From Streptomyces sp. NBC_01232 (lineage in GTDB: Bacteria > Actinomycetota > Actinomycetes > Streptomycetales > Streptomycetaceae): 64,000 nucleotides of DNA. Location of the stretch: the NCBI RefSeq assembly GCF_035989885.1, contig NZ_CP108519.1, positions 1 through 64,000 of the forward strand. Direction: 5' to 3'. Position 1 is the stretch's first letter; every line of letters starts with the position of its first letter. Under the pieces are notes generated by a model, which saw only the letters and a list, made by a program, of their open reading frames with translations, was not told the DNA's origin and did no database searches. Shown one piece after another: positions 31,840-39,363 of the stretch. The position numbers were made by a program, and so were the translations under genes.

Positions 31840-33294
31840 CTAGTCGAGGCTGGGGAGTTGGAACCCGCCGGTGAAGGCTGCGAAGGCAGCCCGGGGGTCC
31901 GCATCGATGGCCTCTGACGGCTCGGGGGCTTGCTGGTCGTCGAGGGCAGCGGCTGGGGCCGGAATGAACTCTCCGCCGTTCGCGGCCAGCTGCTCCAGCT
32001 GGTTCAGCAGTTCGTTTCGGTGCGCTTCCTCGGCGCGGGCCGCGGCTTCGGCGTCCTGGGCCAGCTTCTTGCGGAACCCCCGGGCACGGCCGGCCTTCGC
32101 AGCAGCCTGAGCCTCTTTGCGCGCCTGCGCCTCAGCCTTCGCGGCCTCCAAGGTCTCCCGCACCTGCCGGGCAGCATCCGAGAGCACGGAGGGCTGCACC
32201 TCGGCGACGGTGGACACCTCGGACTGATGCATTTCGGCGGGGGCTTGCGGAGCTTCGAGGACAACGTCATCACGGCCGGAGCGGCATGGCACGCAACTGG
32301 AGCGTTCCCGGCCCGGGTGAATCAGGCAGGGATCCATGATCTGCAAGGCAGCAGCAGCGGCCTTCGCACGGTGCGGCTTGAGGTCGTCCAGCCGCTTGCG
32401 CAGGAACCCCTTCGGAGCCTTGATCATGCTCGGCAGGTCCTTCCCGAGCTCGGCCAGCAGCGCGGTTGTCAGGGGCCAGCCCTCAAGGTCCGCCTGCTCC
32501 AGCAGGTACGGCGCCAGCTCCTGGCGCTGCTTCGTGTTCAGCGTCAGCGGGCCGTCGAGCAGTGACAGCAACTCGACCGCGGCGGCGATCCGCTCGGGGT
32601 TCGTCTTTTGCCCGGAGGGCTGGCCCCCCTCCCCCGTCACGGCCGTGACCACTTCGTCGGGCACCGTTCCGGACGGTGTGGGGGGTAGGGGGGTTACCAC
32701 CCCCCTGGGGGGTGTGGGGGGGACGTGGTTCCAGTGTGCGGCTGAGCCGGAAGTGTTCTGACCTGCGGAGTGTCCGTTTTGAATGTTTCCGGCTGACCCG
32801 GATGCTGGCGACCAGCTTCCGGCTGAGCCGGAAACATTCTGACCTGCGGAAATACCGCCAGCTTCCGGTTGACCCGGAAACATTGCAAATTGGGGCACAG
32901 TGGCCATGTCCGGGTTGTAGAGCGGCTGCTCGTACACCTCGTAGACGATGCGTCCACGGCGCCCTGGGAACTTCTCGTTCGCCAGCTCCACCCGCCGGAT
33001 GAACCCCAGCTCCACCAGGCGCGCGATGGACGCGTACACGGCGTCACGGCCGATGAGCCTCACTGTGTCGCCCGGCGACTGCACGCCCTGTTCCCGGAGC
33101 ATCGCGAGGAGCGCGGCCGCCGTCACCTGGGAGCCCTCGGTGATGGCGAACAACAGGTGCACCATCACCGTGAAGTCCACGGGGTTCTTCAGCGCGCCCG
33201 GCCCGAACACCATGTGGCGGTGGACCGTGACGGCGAGGACCGGAGCGGCGCCCCGGACGAACGTGGTGTCGCCGCTGATGGACCGAGTGCTCAT
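31840..33294 (-). CDS. Winged-helix replication/regulatory protein with internal iteron-like repeats
   Basis: A 484-residue protein starting MSTRSISGDTTFVRGAAPVL. Residues about 20-140 resemble a winged-helix domain (VMVHLLFAITEGSQVTAAAL, DAVYASIARLVELGFIRRVE). A middle Gly/Ser-rich repeat region follows (SAGQNVSGSAG and similar). The C-terminal half is helical and basic. The DNA for the middle region holds four repeats of the palindrome TTCCGGYTGANCCGGAA (32737-32886). Streptomyces linear plasmids such as pSLA2 have iterons inside a rep gene, so a replication initiator is a reasonable guess. It could instead be a plasmid regulator. The 47-residue gene upstream is coupled to it (ATGA). Confidence 0.6.
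   Translation of the reverse strand: MSTRSISGDTTFVRGAAPVLAVTVHRHMVFGPGALKNPVDFTVMVHLLFAITEGSQVTAAALLAMLREQGVQSPGDTVRLIGRDAVYASIARLVELGFIRRVELANEKFPGRRGRIVYEVYEQPLYNPDMATVPQFAMFPGQPEAGGISAGQNVSGSAGSWSPASGSAGNIQNGHSAGQNTSGSAAHWNHVPPTPPRGVVTPLPPTPSGTVPDEVVTAVTGEGGQPSGQKTNPERIAAAVELLSLLDGPLTLNTKQRQELAPYLLEQADLEGWPLTTALLAELGKDLPSMIKAPKGFLRKRLDDLKPHRAKAAAAALQIMDPCLIHPGRERSSCVPCRSGRDDVVLEAPQAPAEMHQSEVSTVAEVQPSVLSDAARQVRETLEAAKAEAQARKEAQAAAKAGRARGFRKKLAQDAEAAARAEEAHRNELLNQLEQLAANGGEFIPAPAAALDDQQAPEPSEAIDADPRAAFAAFTGGFQLPSLD
32737..32886. repeat. Iteron-like palindromic direct repeats
   Basis: Four copies of TTCCGGYTGANCCGGAA or close variants at about 32737, 32787, 32817 and 32863, two of them followed by RYRTTCTGACCTGCGGA. 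Each copy is itself a palindrome. They lie inside the reading frame of 31840-33294 and may be replication iterons. Confidence 0.65.
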
Positions 33295-33434
33295 CGGGCA
33301 CCCTCGGCAACCGGGAGGCCGGCACACGCACCGGCGATGCGGGTAGGGCCGGTGAAGATCAGCAGTGCGGGCACGGAAGTGGGACGCTGGCCAGCTGGTG
33401 TGCAGCTGGCCAGAAAGACGTGCAGTTCAGACAC
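33291..33434 (-). CDS. Small protein coupled to the replication-type gene
   Basis: A 47-residue protein (MSELHVFLASCTPAGQRPTS then VPALLIFTGPTRIAG) with a GTG start at 33434 preceded by GGGGAG. Its TGA overlaps the ATG of the large gene (ATGA at 33291-33294), so the two are translationally coupled and this gene probably sets the level of the large protein. It is shorter than usual automatic thresholds. No family recognised. Confidence 0.5.
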   Translation of the reverse strand: MSELHVFLASCTPAGQRPTSVPALLIFTGPTRIAGACAGLPVAEGAR

Positions 33435-33680
33435 GGGAAAGTTCTCCCCTGGTGGGGAGCCGTGGACGGCAGTGTGACCAGATAGGGCCCGGAGATGGTG
33501 GCCTCAGGAGAAGAGGCTGCTTATTCTGGGTACTGGTGACCACGCGGGCCTAGGCCCACGGGCATCACCCCCGGCGAGGTCACCTCACCGGACCACGACT
33601 CGGATTGCTTGCAGGCGGGCGAGTCGAATTGCTGTATCGAGGCCGTTCCTGTTGGCGCAGGGGCGGCCTCAAGCGTTTTT

Positions 33681-33962
33681 TTAGGGCTCTCCGGAAGCGG
33701 CCGTGACCACCTCGGGATACCGCTGGGCAAGGCCGTGAAGCAGCTGGATGTACGCCGCGCGCTTCGCGCCCGGTCGGGGTTCGACGGAACCGGACTCCCA
33801 CCGCAGAACGGCCAGAGGCTGCACACCGATTGTCTCGGCCACCTGTTGCTGGGTGAGGCCGGCAGCGCGACGGAGGGGGGCGCGGACCGGTGCTGGCGGC
33901 AGCTCTGCGTGCTTACGCAGCAGCCCCTGTACCGCCGCTACGGGGTCATGAACAGTCGTCAT
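33681..33962 (-). CDS. XRE-family helix-turn-helix regulator
   Basis: A 93-residue protein starting MTTVHDPVAAVQGLLRKHAE. The HTH is unmistakable: RRAAGLTQQQVAETIGVQPL, AVLRWESGSVEPRPGAKRAA (Q-x-x-V-A-x-x-I-G-V ... W-E-x-G). GGAGGTGAAGGT precedes the ATG at 33962. A single XRE domain of this size usually acts as a DNA-binding repressor in plasmid copy control or a toxin-antitoxin-type switch. It lies between the replication-type gene and the GntR regulator, all on the minus strand. Target unknown. Confidence 0.75.
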   Translation of the reverse strand: MTTVHDPVAAVQGLLRKHAELPPAPVRAPLRRAAGLTQQQVAETIGVQPLAVLRWESGSVEPRPGAKRAAYIQLLHGLAQRYPEVVTAASGEP

Positions 33963-34057
33963 TACCTTCACCTCCACAAGGTAGATAGGCGAAACATACC
34001 TGGCTGCGCAGGAACGCGGGGCTCCATTGGGCGTGTCGTTCCGCCGATTCTGGCTTT

Positions 34058-34894
34058 CTAGCCCTCGGGCGGAGTCTCGTAGTAGTCGCCCGTTGCCGGT
34101 GTCACTGGCCACTGGGCAGAGGCGCCGCGGGGCAGTGGGTAGCCAACGGCGAAGATCTCGGAGGACATTCGGATGTCCTGGACCTCGGCGATCCGTTCTG
34201 GCTTCTTCCCCTTTGCGGGGAAGAAGGTGACGCGAAGGGCTCGTAGCAGCGGCACGCCAGTCGGCGGCATGACGAGCGCCTCGGCTTCCTCTGGCGTTGG
34301 CATACGGGCGGAGATTTCCTCGCGCCAGTGGAGCGGCCTTCCCTGCCACTCCTCCAGACGGTCGTACATGCCACCAAGGCCTGTCCCGCCGGTGAGTTGC
34401 GGGAGCTCTTCGGTTACCCACGCAGAGATCCAGCTGTCTGCGAGTTGGCGGTGCGTTTCCACATCAGGGTCGCCGATGAGGCGCCGCCGGACAGTCAGCT
34501 CGTGGCCCGTATCGACTTCCAGGATGTCGGCGATGTCTGTTGGTACGGGAAGGGTCACGACTTTGGTGTTCTCGCCGTCGGGGTGAGGCAGGGGGCGCCA
34601 GTGTTGTGATTCCGGGCCGCTGTAGTAGCCGAGTTCATCTCGCTCGATCTGGCGGGTCCTGACGATGAGGCGCAGCCGGTCCGGGTGTTCGCGGACGACA
34701 GTGCCGGCGCGACGGCGGGATTCGATCAGTCCTTCGCGGCGGAGCAGCCCGTACGCCTTGCGCACCGTGATGTCGCTGACGCTGTACTCCTGTGCGACGT
34801 CGCGCATGAGAGGCAGTGTCGCCCCGGGTGAGTACTCCCCCGAGGCGATTCGTTCACGCAGGTCACGGGCGATTTCCTCGTACCTAGCCGCCAT
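34058..34894 (-). CDS. GntR-family (HutC/UTRA) repressor of the transfer operon
   Basis: A 278-residue GntR protein. The N-terminal winged helix (MAARYEEIARDLRERIASGE, GATLPLMRDVAQEYSVSDIT, VRKAYGLLRREGLIES) precedes a C-terminal UTRA-type effector domain (VVTLPVPTDIADILEVDTGH, LTVRRRLIGD, GLGGMYDRLEE). In Streptomyces plasmids the corresponding gene (KorSA of pSAM2, KorA of pIJ101) represses tra transcription, since unregulated TraB is lethal. Two AACGTATACG-type operators lie between this gene and the divergent transfer operon (34930 and 34964), which supports the same role here. A ligand is not known. Confidence 0.82.
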   Translation of the reverse strand: MAARYEEIARDLRERIASGEYSPGATLPLMRDVAQEYSVSDITVRKAYGLLRREGLIESRRRAGTVVREHPDRLRLIVRTRQIERDELGYYSGPESQHWRPLPHPDGENTKVVTLPVPTDIADILEVDTGHELTVRRRLIGDPDVETHRQLADSWISAWVTEELPQLTGGTGLGGMYDRLEEWQGRPLHWREEISARMPTPEEAEALVMPPTGVPLLRALRVTFFPAKGKKPERIAEVQDIRMSSEIFAVGYPLPRGASAQWPVTPATGDYYETPPEG

Positions 34895-34929
34895 CGTCCG
34901 ATCCCTTCATCGATCCCCCGAATGGGATT

Positions 34930-34977
34930 TAACGTATACGAAAAGCTTGCATCCGATCGCTTCTAACGTATACGTTA
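34930..34977. promoter_or_regulatory. Paired operators between the GntR gene and tra operon
   Basis: TAACGTATACG at 34930-34940 and the full palindrome TAACGTATACGTTA at 34964-34977, 36 bp upstream of the GntR gene and directly before the transfer operon. Probable GntR operators controlling both divergent promoters. Confidence 0.7.
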
Positions 34978-34991
34978 ACTCATGTCAGCCG

Positions 34992-35023
34992 GTGCGGCCC
35001 CTGGTTGGAGCCAGGGGCCGCAC
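34992..35023 (+). terminator. Strong hairpin, possible attenuator of the tra operon
   Basis: GTGCGGCCCCTGG / CCAGGGGCCGCAC, a perfect 13-bp stem with a 6-base loop, lies between the operators and the first transfer gene. Its position in the tra leader suggests attenuation, or it ends a very short transcript. Confidence 0.6.
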
Positions 35024-35126
35024 GGTGTCCTTCGCATTGGAGTGCGCGGGACATGAGTTGTCCGGCGTTGGAGCGCCGGACTGGCTGTCGGACCTGCCCA
35101 TGTGTGTGGATGAGGGGACCGACTTC

Positions 35127-35330
35127 GTGATGGTTGCAGAGATGGGGCGCTGGTGGCGCCCCCGGCGGGGTGGGTGCCCCGCCACGGTGCGGACGCGGAC
35201 GGTTTTACCGTCACGGAGCTGCGCCGCAGGACTGGTTGAGACCCTCCCGGTGGCGCCTGAGGCGCGGGGCCTGGGCGGGGATGAGCTGCGGGTGCGTGCG
35301 AGCCTGCGGGTGCTGGGGGTGGAGCTGTGA
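35127..35330 (+). CDS. Small protein at the head of the transfer operon
   Basis: A 67-residue product from the GTG at 35127, basic and Arg-rich (MVAEMGRWWRPRRGGCPATV and following), ending ELRVRASLRVLGVEL. GAGGGG lies 9 bases upstream. Its stop overlaps the GTG of the next gene (GTGA), so it is coupled to the spread-type genes. It may be a SpdA-like or regulatory product; start and reality are uncertain. Confidence 0.4.
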   Translation: MMVAEMGRWWRPRRGGCPATVRTRTVLPSRSCAAGLVETLPVAPEARGLGGDELRVRASLRVLGVEL

Positions 35331-35824
35331 GCGGGCAGGGCGGGGTGCCGTCCTGGTACTCGCAGCAGGGCCCGCACTTGGCGGCGGTGCCGGAGCAGCG
35401 GGCCGAGGAGCACGGGTACGACCGGGACGCATGGTTGAACGAGTTGTGGTCGGACCCGGCGTACGCGCCGGTGGACTCGATCCCGGACCGGGCGTCGTCG
35501 GCCGATGACGCGATCGACTGGGAGAGGGTGCGGGCCGCGGTTCGGCGGGTGCGTCCGGTCCGGACGCTGGCTCTGCTCGGTGTGGGTGTGCTGCCGGCCC
35601 TGTGGTGGGCGCAGGGGGTCACGGTGCCGATCGCCGCGCAGGTGTCGGTGGACGCGGCGTGGGGGGCCGGGGTGCTGGGCGCCGGGATCGCGGCCGTGGG
35701 TGCGGCGACGGGTGGCCGGGTGCGCCGGTGGGTGTCCGCGGCGCTGCTGGTGGCCGCCGTGGGCGGGACGTTGATCGCTGAGCCGACCCGCCTGCTGGTG
35801 GCGGCCTGGATCGTGGGGGTCTGA
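35327..35824 (+). CDS. Spread-type membrane protein of the transfer operon
   Basis: A 165-residue protein with a GTG start overlapping the previous stop. The N-terminal 75 residues are soluble and acidic (PHLAAVPEQRAEEHGYDRDA). About three transmembrane helices follow (LALLGVGVLPALWW near 81-94, AAWGAGVLGAGIAAVGAA near 110-128, VSAALLVAAVGGTLI near 136-150). Spd (spread) proteins of Streptomyces plasmids have this kind of layout and assist intramycelial spread with TraB. It is followed 3 bp later by another membrane protein. Confidence 0.65.
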   Translation: MSGQGGVPSWYSQQGPHLAAVPEQRAEEHGYDRDAWLNELWSDPAYAPVDSIPDRASSADDAIDWERVRAAVRRVRPVRTLALLGVGVLPALWWAQGVTVPIAAQVSVDAAWGAGVLGAGIAAVGAATGGRVRRWVSAALLVAAVGGTLIAEPTRLLVAAWIVGV

Positions 35825-35827
35825 CCG

Positions 35828-36352
35828 ATGGATCTGATCACGTTCACGCACGTCGTGACCCGGGCCGGGGCCGCGTTCGGGTTCTCCCTGATGGTGGTCA
35901 CGGCGATGTGGGTCTACTACTCCCGGGGCCGCACCCTGAAGGCCCTCAAGAAGCGCAAGGTGTGGCTCCCGTGGGCCGGCGCCGCCCTGACCATGGTCAT
36001 GGCCTCGGCGGTGACCGGCGGTCTGCTCGGGCAGATCAGCGGTGGGTTCACCGGCACCGGCAACGAACTCGGGCAGAACATCGGAGACGTTGCGGTCGGG
36101 CAGTCCGGGGCCGGCGCGGTCCCGCTGTCCACCGGGGAGGTTCTCTCCTACTCCGGCTCCTGGCTCGCGTTCTGCATGATCATCGGCCTGGCCCTGTTCA
36201 TCTGGTTCGCCAAAGGCTGGGAGGAGCGCAGCCTGGCCCTGTCCGGCGGCCTGACCGGTGCCACGTGGGGGATCACGGCCGCGATCGGCGGCTGGGCGTC
36301 GATGCTGGGTGTCCCGCTGCTGTCGTGGCTCGGGGAGGTGCTGATCGGATGA
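35828..36352 (+). CDS. Polytopic membrane protein of the transfer operon
   Basis: A 174-residue protein with four predicted transmembrane helices (about 10-31, 46-68, 109-129 and 136-158) connected by a Gly-rich extracellular loop (GGFTGTGNELGQNIGDVAVG). Its stop overlaps the start of traB (ATGA at 36349). Spd-type proteins in pIJ101, pSAM2 and related plasmids act in spread, and some form the channel with TraB. No specific Spd subfamily can be assigned by eye. Confidence 0.7.
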   Translation: MDLITFTHVVTRAGAAFGFSLMVVTAMWVYYSRGRTLKALKKRKVWLPWAGAALTMVMASAVTGGLLGQISGGFTGTGNELGQNIGDVAVGQSGAGAVPLSTGEVLSYSGSWLAFCMIIGLALFIWFAKGWEERSLALSGGLTGATWGITAAIGGWASMLGVPLLSWLGEVLIG

Positions 36353-38499
36353 GCCAGCGCCCCGCCCGCCGGACGCGGTCCGGCGCCCGTCACCTGGCCC
36401 TGTTCCTCGCCCACTGGGCGGGCGGGCACACCGTCTCCAACGAGGAACTGTTCCGCCGAATCATCAAGCAGCGCGCCGAGGCCCACCAGGAGGCCCTGGA
36501 AGAGCACCGCCGCCTGGTCCTCAAGGCGCACAAGAAGGCGACCAAGCTGCACCGGATCGCCGAGGAGGACGGCGGCCTGACCCCGGCCGCCAAGGCCGAA
36601 CTCAAGGCGGCCACCAAGGAGGCGGAGCGGCACACCGCCGCGCTGCGCGCCCTGGGCGAGTTCACGGTGCCCGCCCTGGACCCGGGGCAGGTACGCCACC
36701 GGCGCCGCCGGATCGCCGCCGCACGGTGCGCGGTCCTGGCGGCCCCAGCCGCCGGGATCACCGCCGCCACCGTGGCCGGCGCGTGGTGGACCGGCCCGAC
36801 CGCCGCCGTGCTGGGCGTGCTCACCTCCTGGGCGCGCGGCCCGCAGGCGTTCGACCTGACCGTGCGGCCCGTCCCGGCCGACCTGATCGCCGAAACCCCG
36901 ATGGTCCTCGCCGTCCCGGGCGCCGCCCCCGCTCCGGCCGTGGCGGCCGGCCTGCCGTCGGTACCGCCCATGCCCACCAACGCCCCCGCCACCGCCGGGG
37001 CCACCCCGGCCAAGACGGGCACGGCGGCCGAGGGCGGCCAGGACCTGGTGCTGGCCCTGTCGAAGGCGCTGGGCGCGTGCCGGGTGATCCCGCGCGGCAC
37101 CCGGGTCACGCTCCTGGCCGCGCCGGAGGTCACCGCGGAGCGGTGGACGGCCATGGTCCGCCTCCCGGACGACACCGGCGCCACCGTGGACCACGTGGTG
37201 GCCGCCCGGAAAAATTTGGGCGGGGAACTCGGCCTGGACCGGGCCCGCCTGCACGTCGAGCAGGTGGCCGGCGCGGACGACAAGACGCTCCGGGTCTCCG
37301 GCTTCACCACCGACCCGTTCGCCCGGCCGAGGCTGTGCACTGCGGAGATGCTCGGCGGAGTCGATGTGTGGGAGCAGGGCATCCCGGTCGCGTTCGACGC
37401 GTTCGGGCGGCTGCTCTACCTACGGCTGCGGGACGTGTCGATCCTGCTGGGCGGCTCCTCCCGCTCCGGCAAGGGCGCCGTCCTGCGCCTGATCATCGCC
37501 GGATGCCTGCTGGACACCCGGGTGCGCCTGCACCTGGCGGACGGCAAACACCCCGGCCAGTACCGGTGGTCCTTGTTGGCCGACTCCTACATCTACGACC
37601 CCGACAAGCGCGCCAAGCAGCTCGCCAAGCGCCTCGAAGCCCTGGTGGCGGAGATGGGCGAGCGAGCCGGCCGTCTGGCCGCGGTCGGGGTGGAGTCCCT
37701 CGCGGAGCGCCCCGACCTGGTCGGCACCGACGGACTGACCCTCGAAGTGGTCGTGGTCGACGAGGTGTCCGCGTTCACGCTGGACGCGAAGTACGGCAAG
37801 CGCATCACCAAGGCGCTGATCGAGCTGGCAGCCCGCGGGCTGGCATTCGGGATCGTTCTCATCCTGGCCACGCAGCTCTCCACCGCCGGGGTACTGGACC
37901 GGCTGATCACCTCGAACATCGTGTGGCGGTGGTGCATGTACGCCACCGGCGCCGACGAGTCGAACACCATCCTCGGCAAGGGCATGGCCGGGCGCGGCTA
38001 CTCCGCGCACCTGCTCGACCCCGAACAGCGCGGCTCCGGCCTGCTGCTGGCCGAGGGCCGCATCTCCACCGTCCGCTCCCTGTGGCTGGACGGGGACGAC
38101 ATGACGGCCGTACAGGACATGATCCGCGCGCTGCGCGCCAAGCCCGCCACCACGGCGACGCCCCCGGTTCCGGCCCAGGCCCCCGTTCCGGCGCCCTCTC
38201 CGGATCCGGCGGAGGAGGAGGCTGACTGGTCGGTCCTGGACGGTTGGCTGGAGCAGGCGGCACCGCCCGTTCCCGGTCCTGCGGCGGTGCCGGCCGGGGC
38301 GCTCCAGCGGCTGCGGGCGCTGGACGTGATCCGGCAGGCCGGACCCGACGGCATCAAGCGCGCCGCCCTCGCGGAGGCGGTGGGCGCGCCCGCCACCACG
38401 GTCGGCGGCTGGCTGAAGGAGTGGACCGGGCAGGGCGTGATCGAGGCGCTCGGCAGCCCCCCGCACACCCGCTACGCCGCTACCGACGGCCGTCAGTAG
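36349..38499 (+). CDS. traB: FtsK/SpoIIIE-type TraB DNA translocase
   Basis: A 716-residue protein. The N-terminal part carries helical and hydrophobic segments (ITAATVAGAWWTGPTAAVLG). The motor domain has Walker A GGSSRSGKGAVLRL (about 367) and Walker B LEVVVVDEVSAF (about 466), with the FtsK-type TGADESNTILGKGM segment further on. The last 75 residues form a winged helix (LRALDVIRQAGPDGIKRAAL) comparable to the gamma domain that reads 8-bp TRS repeats in TraB of pSVH1. TraB moves double-stranded plasmid DNA between hyphae. The direct repeats at 38491-38602 just downstream are good candidate recognition sequences. Confidence 0.9.
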   Translation: MSQRPARRTRSGARHLALFLAHWAGGHTVSNEELFRRIIKQRAEAHQEALEEHRRLVLKAHKKATKLHRIAEEDGGLTPAAKAELKAATKEAERHTAALRALGEFTVPALDPGQVRHRRRRIAAARCAVLAAPAAGITAATVAGAWWTGPTAAVLGVLTSWARGPQAFDLTVRPVPADLIAETPMVLAVPGAAPAPAVAAGLPSVPPMPTNAPATAGATPAKTGTAAEGGQDLVLALSKALGACRVIPRGTRVTLLAAPEVTAERWTAMVRLPDDTGATVDHVVAARKNLGGELGLDRARLHVEQVAGADDKTLRVSGFTTDPFARPRLCTAEMLGGVDVWEQGIPVAFDAFGRLLYLRLRDVSILLGGSSRSGKGAVLRLIIAGCLLDTRVRLHLADGKHPGQYRWSLLADSYIYDPDKRAKQLAKRLEALVAEMGERAGRLAAVGVESLAERPDLVGTDGLTLEVVVVDEVSAFTLDAKYGKRITKALIELAARGLAFGIVLILATQLSTAGVLDRLITSNIVWRWCMYATGADESNTILGKGMAGRGYSAHLLDPEQRGSGLLLAEGRISTVRSLWLDGDDMTAVQDMIRALRAKPATTATPPVPAQAPVPAPSPDPAEEEADWSVLDGWLEQAAPPVPGPAAVPAGALQRLRALDVIRQAGPDGIKRAALAEAVGAPATTVGGWLKEWTGQGVIEALGSPPHTRYAATDGRQ

Positions 38500-38602
38500 C
38501 CGTCCGTAGAGCCCGGTTTCTACCGACGACCGCAGGTCAGAGCGCTGCGCCCCCACTGACGAGGGGTCGTCAGTAGCCGTTCGTCAGTAGCTCGTCAGTA
38601 GC
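38491..38602. repeat. CGTCAGTAGC direct repeats, candidate clt/TRS cluster
   Basis: CGTCAGTAGC occurs at 38491, 38568, 38582 and 38593 in direct orientation, with inverted ACTGACG at 38555. The cluster overlaps the traB stop and lies immediately after it, where the cis-acting clt locus of Streptomyces plasmids is often found. Confidence 0.65.
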
Positions 38603-38767
38603 CGCGCCACCGTCTGCCCGCTGCCCGCCCGCCCCCGCGTCGCACGCCCGGGGGCGGGTCGAGGGGAGCCGCCAGACGGCCCCAGACGCAGCCGAGCGCC
38701 CCCGATCAACTTGGCGGAAGAGCAAGGGGCGCCCGGTTCCATCCCTCACGAGAGACGGAGCCACATC

Positions 38768-38956
38768 ATGGCATTCCGCAGGACGATCTCCCAGAGCGAG
38801 CTGGCCCAGGGCCAGAGCGACGCCGACCGCCAGCAGCACGGCCGGGGCTACTCCGCCCAGACCGGCGGGTGGACCGAAGTGGCCACCGACAAGCCGACTG
38901 CTGGCACCGGCACCACCGACCAGGATGCTTCCGGCGTCCGGAAGTGGTGGAAGTGA
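38768..38956 (+). CDS. Small hypothetical protein downstream of traB
   Basis: A 62-residue hydrophilic protein (MAFRRTISQSELAQGQSDAD then HGRGYSAQTGGWTEVATD, ending VRKWWK). Its TGA overlaps the ATG of the next small gene (TGATG), so the two are coupled. Genes of this size commonly follow traB in Streptomyces plasmids; no motif is visible. Confidence 0.55.
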   Translation: MAFRRTISQSELAQGQSDADRQQHGRGYSAQTGGWTEVATDKPTAGTGTTDQDASGVRKWWK

Positions 38957-39090
38957 TGGCCCGCCACACGGCCCCGGCCCGCCACGGCCGCCGGATGCGC
39001 CACGACGCCAAGAACCGGCAGTACGTCTGCGCCCGCTGCGGAGGCTGGACCACCCGTCTGTGGGCCCTCTCCCAGGGCGGTGCCCGGTGA
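38956..39090 (+). CDS. Small protein with CxxC zinc-like site
   Basis: A 44-residue basic protein (MARHTAPARHGRRMRHDAKN, then QYVCARCGGWTTRLWALSQ) with a single VCARC pair. Zinc binding by dimerisation is possible. It overlaps the previous gene (TGATG) and the next gene starts within its stop (GTGA). Role in transfer unknown. Confidence 0.55.
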   Translation: MARHTAPARHGRRMRHDAKNRQYVCARCGGWTTRLWALSQGGAR

Positions 39091-39239
39091 GCGCGGCCGA
39101 GGCGGCCTATCAGGCCGCGCTCGCGCAGCAGGCACAGGCCCGCCAGGAGGCCGAGGCCGCGGCTCAGGCCATATGGGACGCGCAGGAGGCGGCCGCTGCG
39201 CTGGCCGCCGACATCGCGGCCCACCTCGGCGGCCACTGA
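39087..39239 (+). CDS. Small Ala-rich helical protein
   Basis: A 50-residue product with a GTG start coupled to the previous stop. Nearly all alpha-helical (MSAAEAAYQAALAQQAQARQ, then EAEAAAQAIWDAQEAAAALA). It could form a short coiled coil. Third of three coupled mini-genes between traB and the DUF2637 gene. Confidence 0.5.
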   Translation: MSAAEAAYQAALAQQAQARQEAEAAAQAIWDAQEAAAALAADIAAHLGGH

Positions 39240-39363
39240 CCGGCCGCCTCACCAGCCGCGGAAGAGCACCCCGTTCGGGCGAGCCCTCTGAGGTCCAGCT
39301 CGATCCGGCGGGCTGGGAGAAAACTCCCGGCCCGCCACCCAAGTCCATGCTTCGGAGGTACCC

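Noticed and set aside
33639..33682. GAGGCCG...CGGCCTC hairpin with T-run as terminator of the XRE gene
   Set aside because: The T-run follows the stem only on the plus strand, but the XRE gene is on the minus strand and no plus-strand gene ends there.
37420..38556. Long minus-strand frame across traB
   Set aside because: Antisense of the FtsK/TraB motor, no motif.
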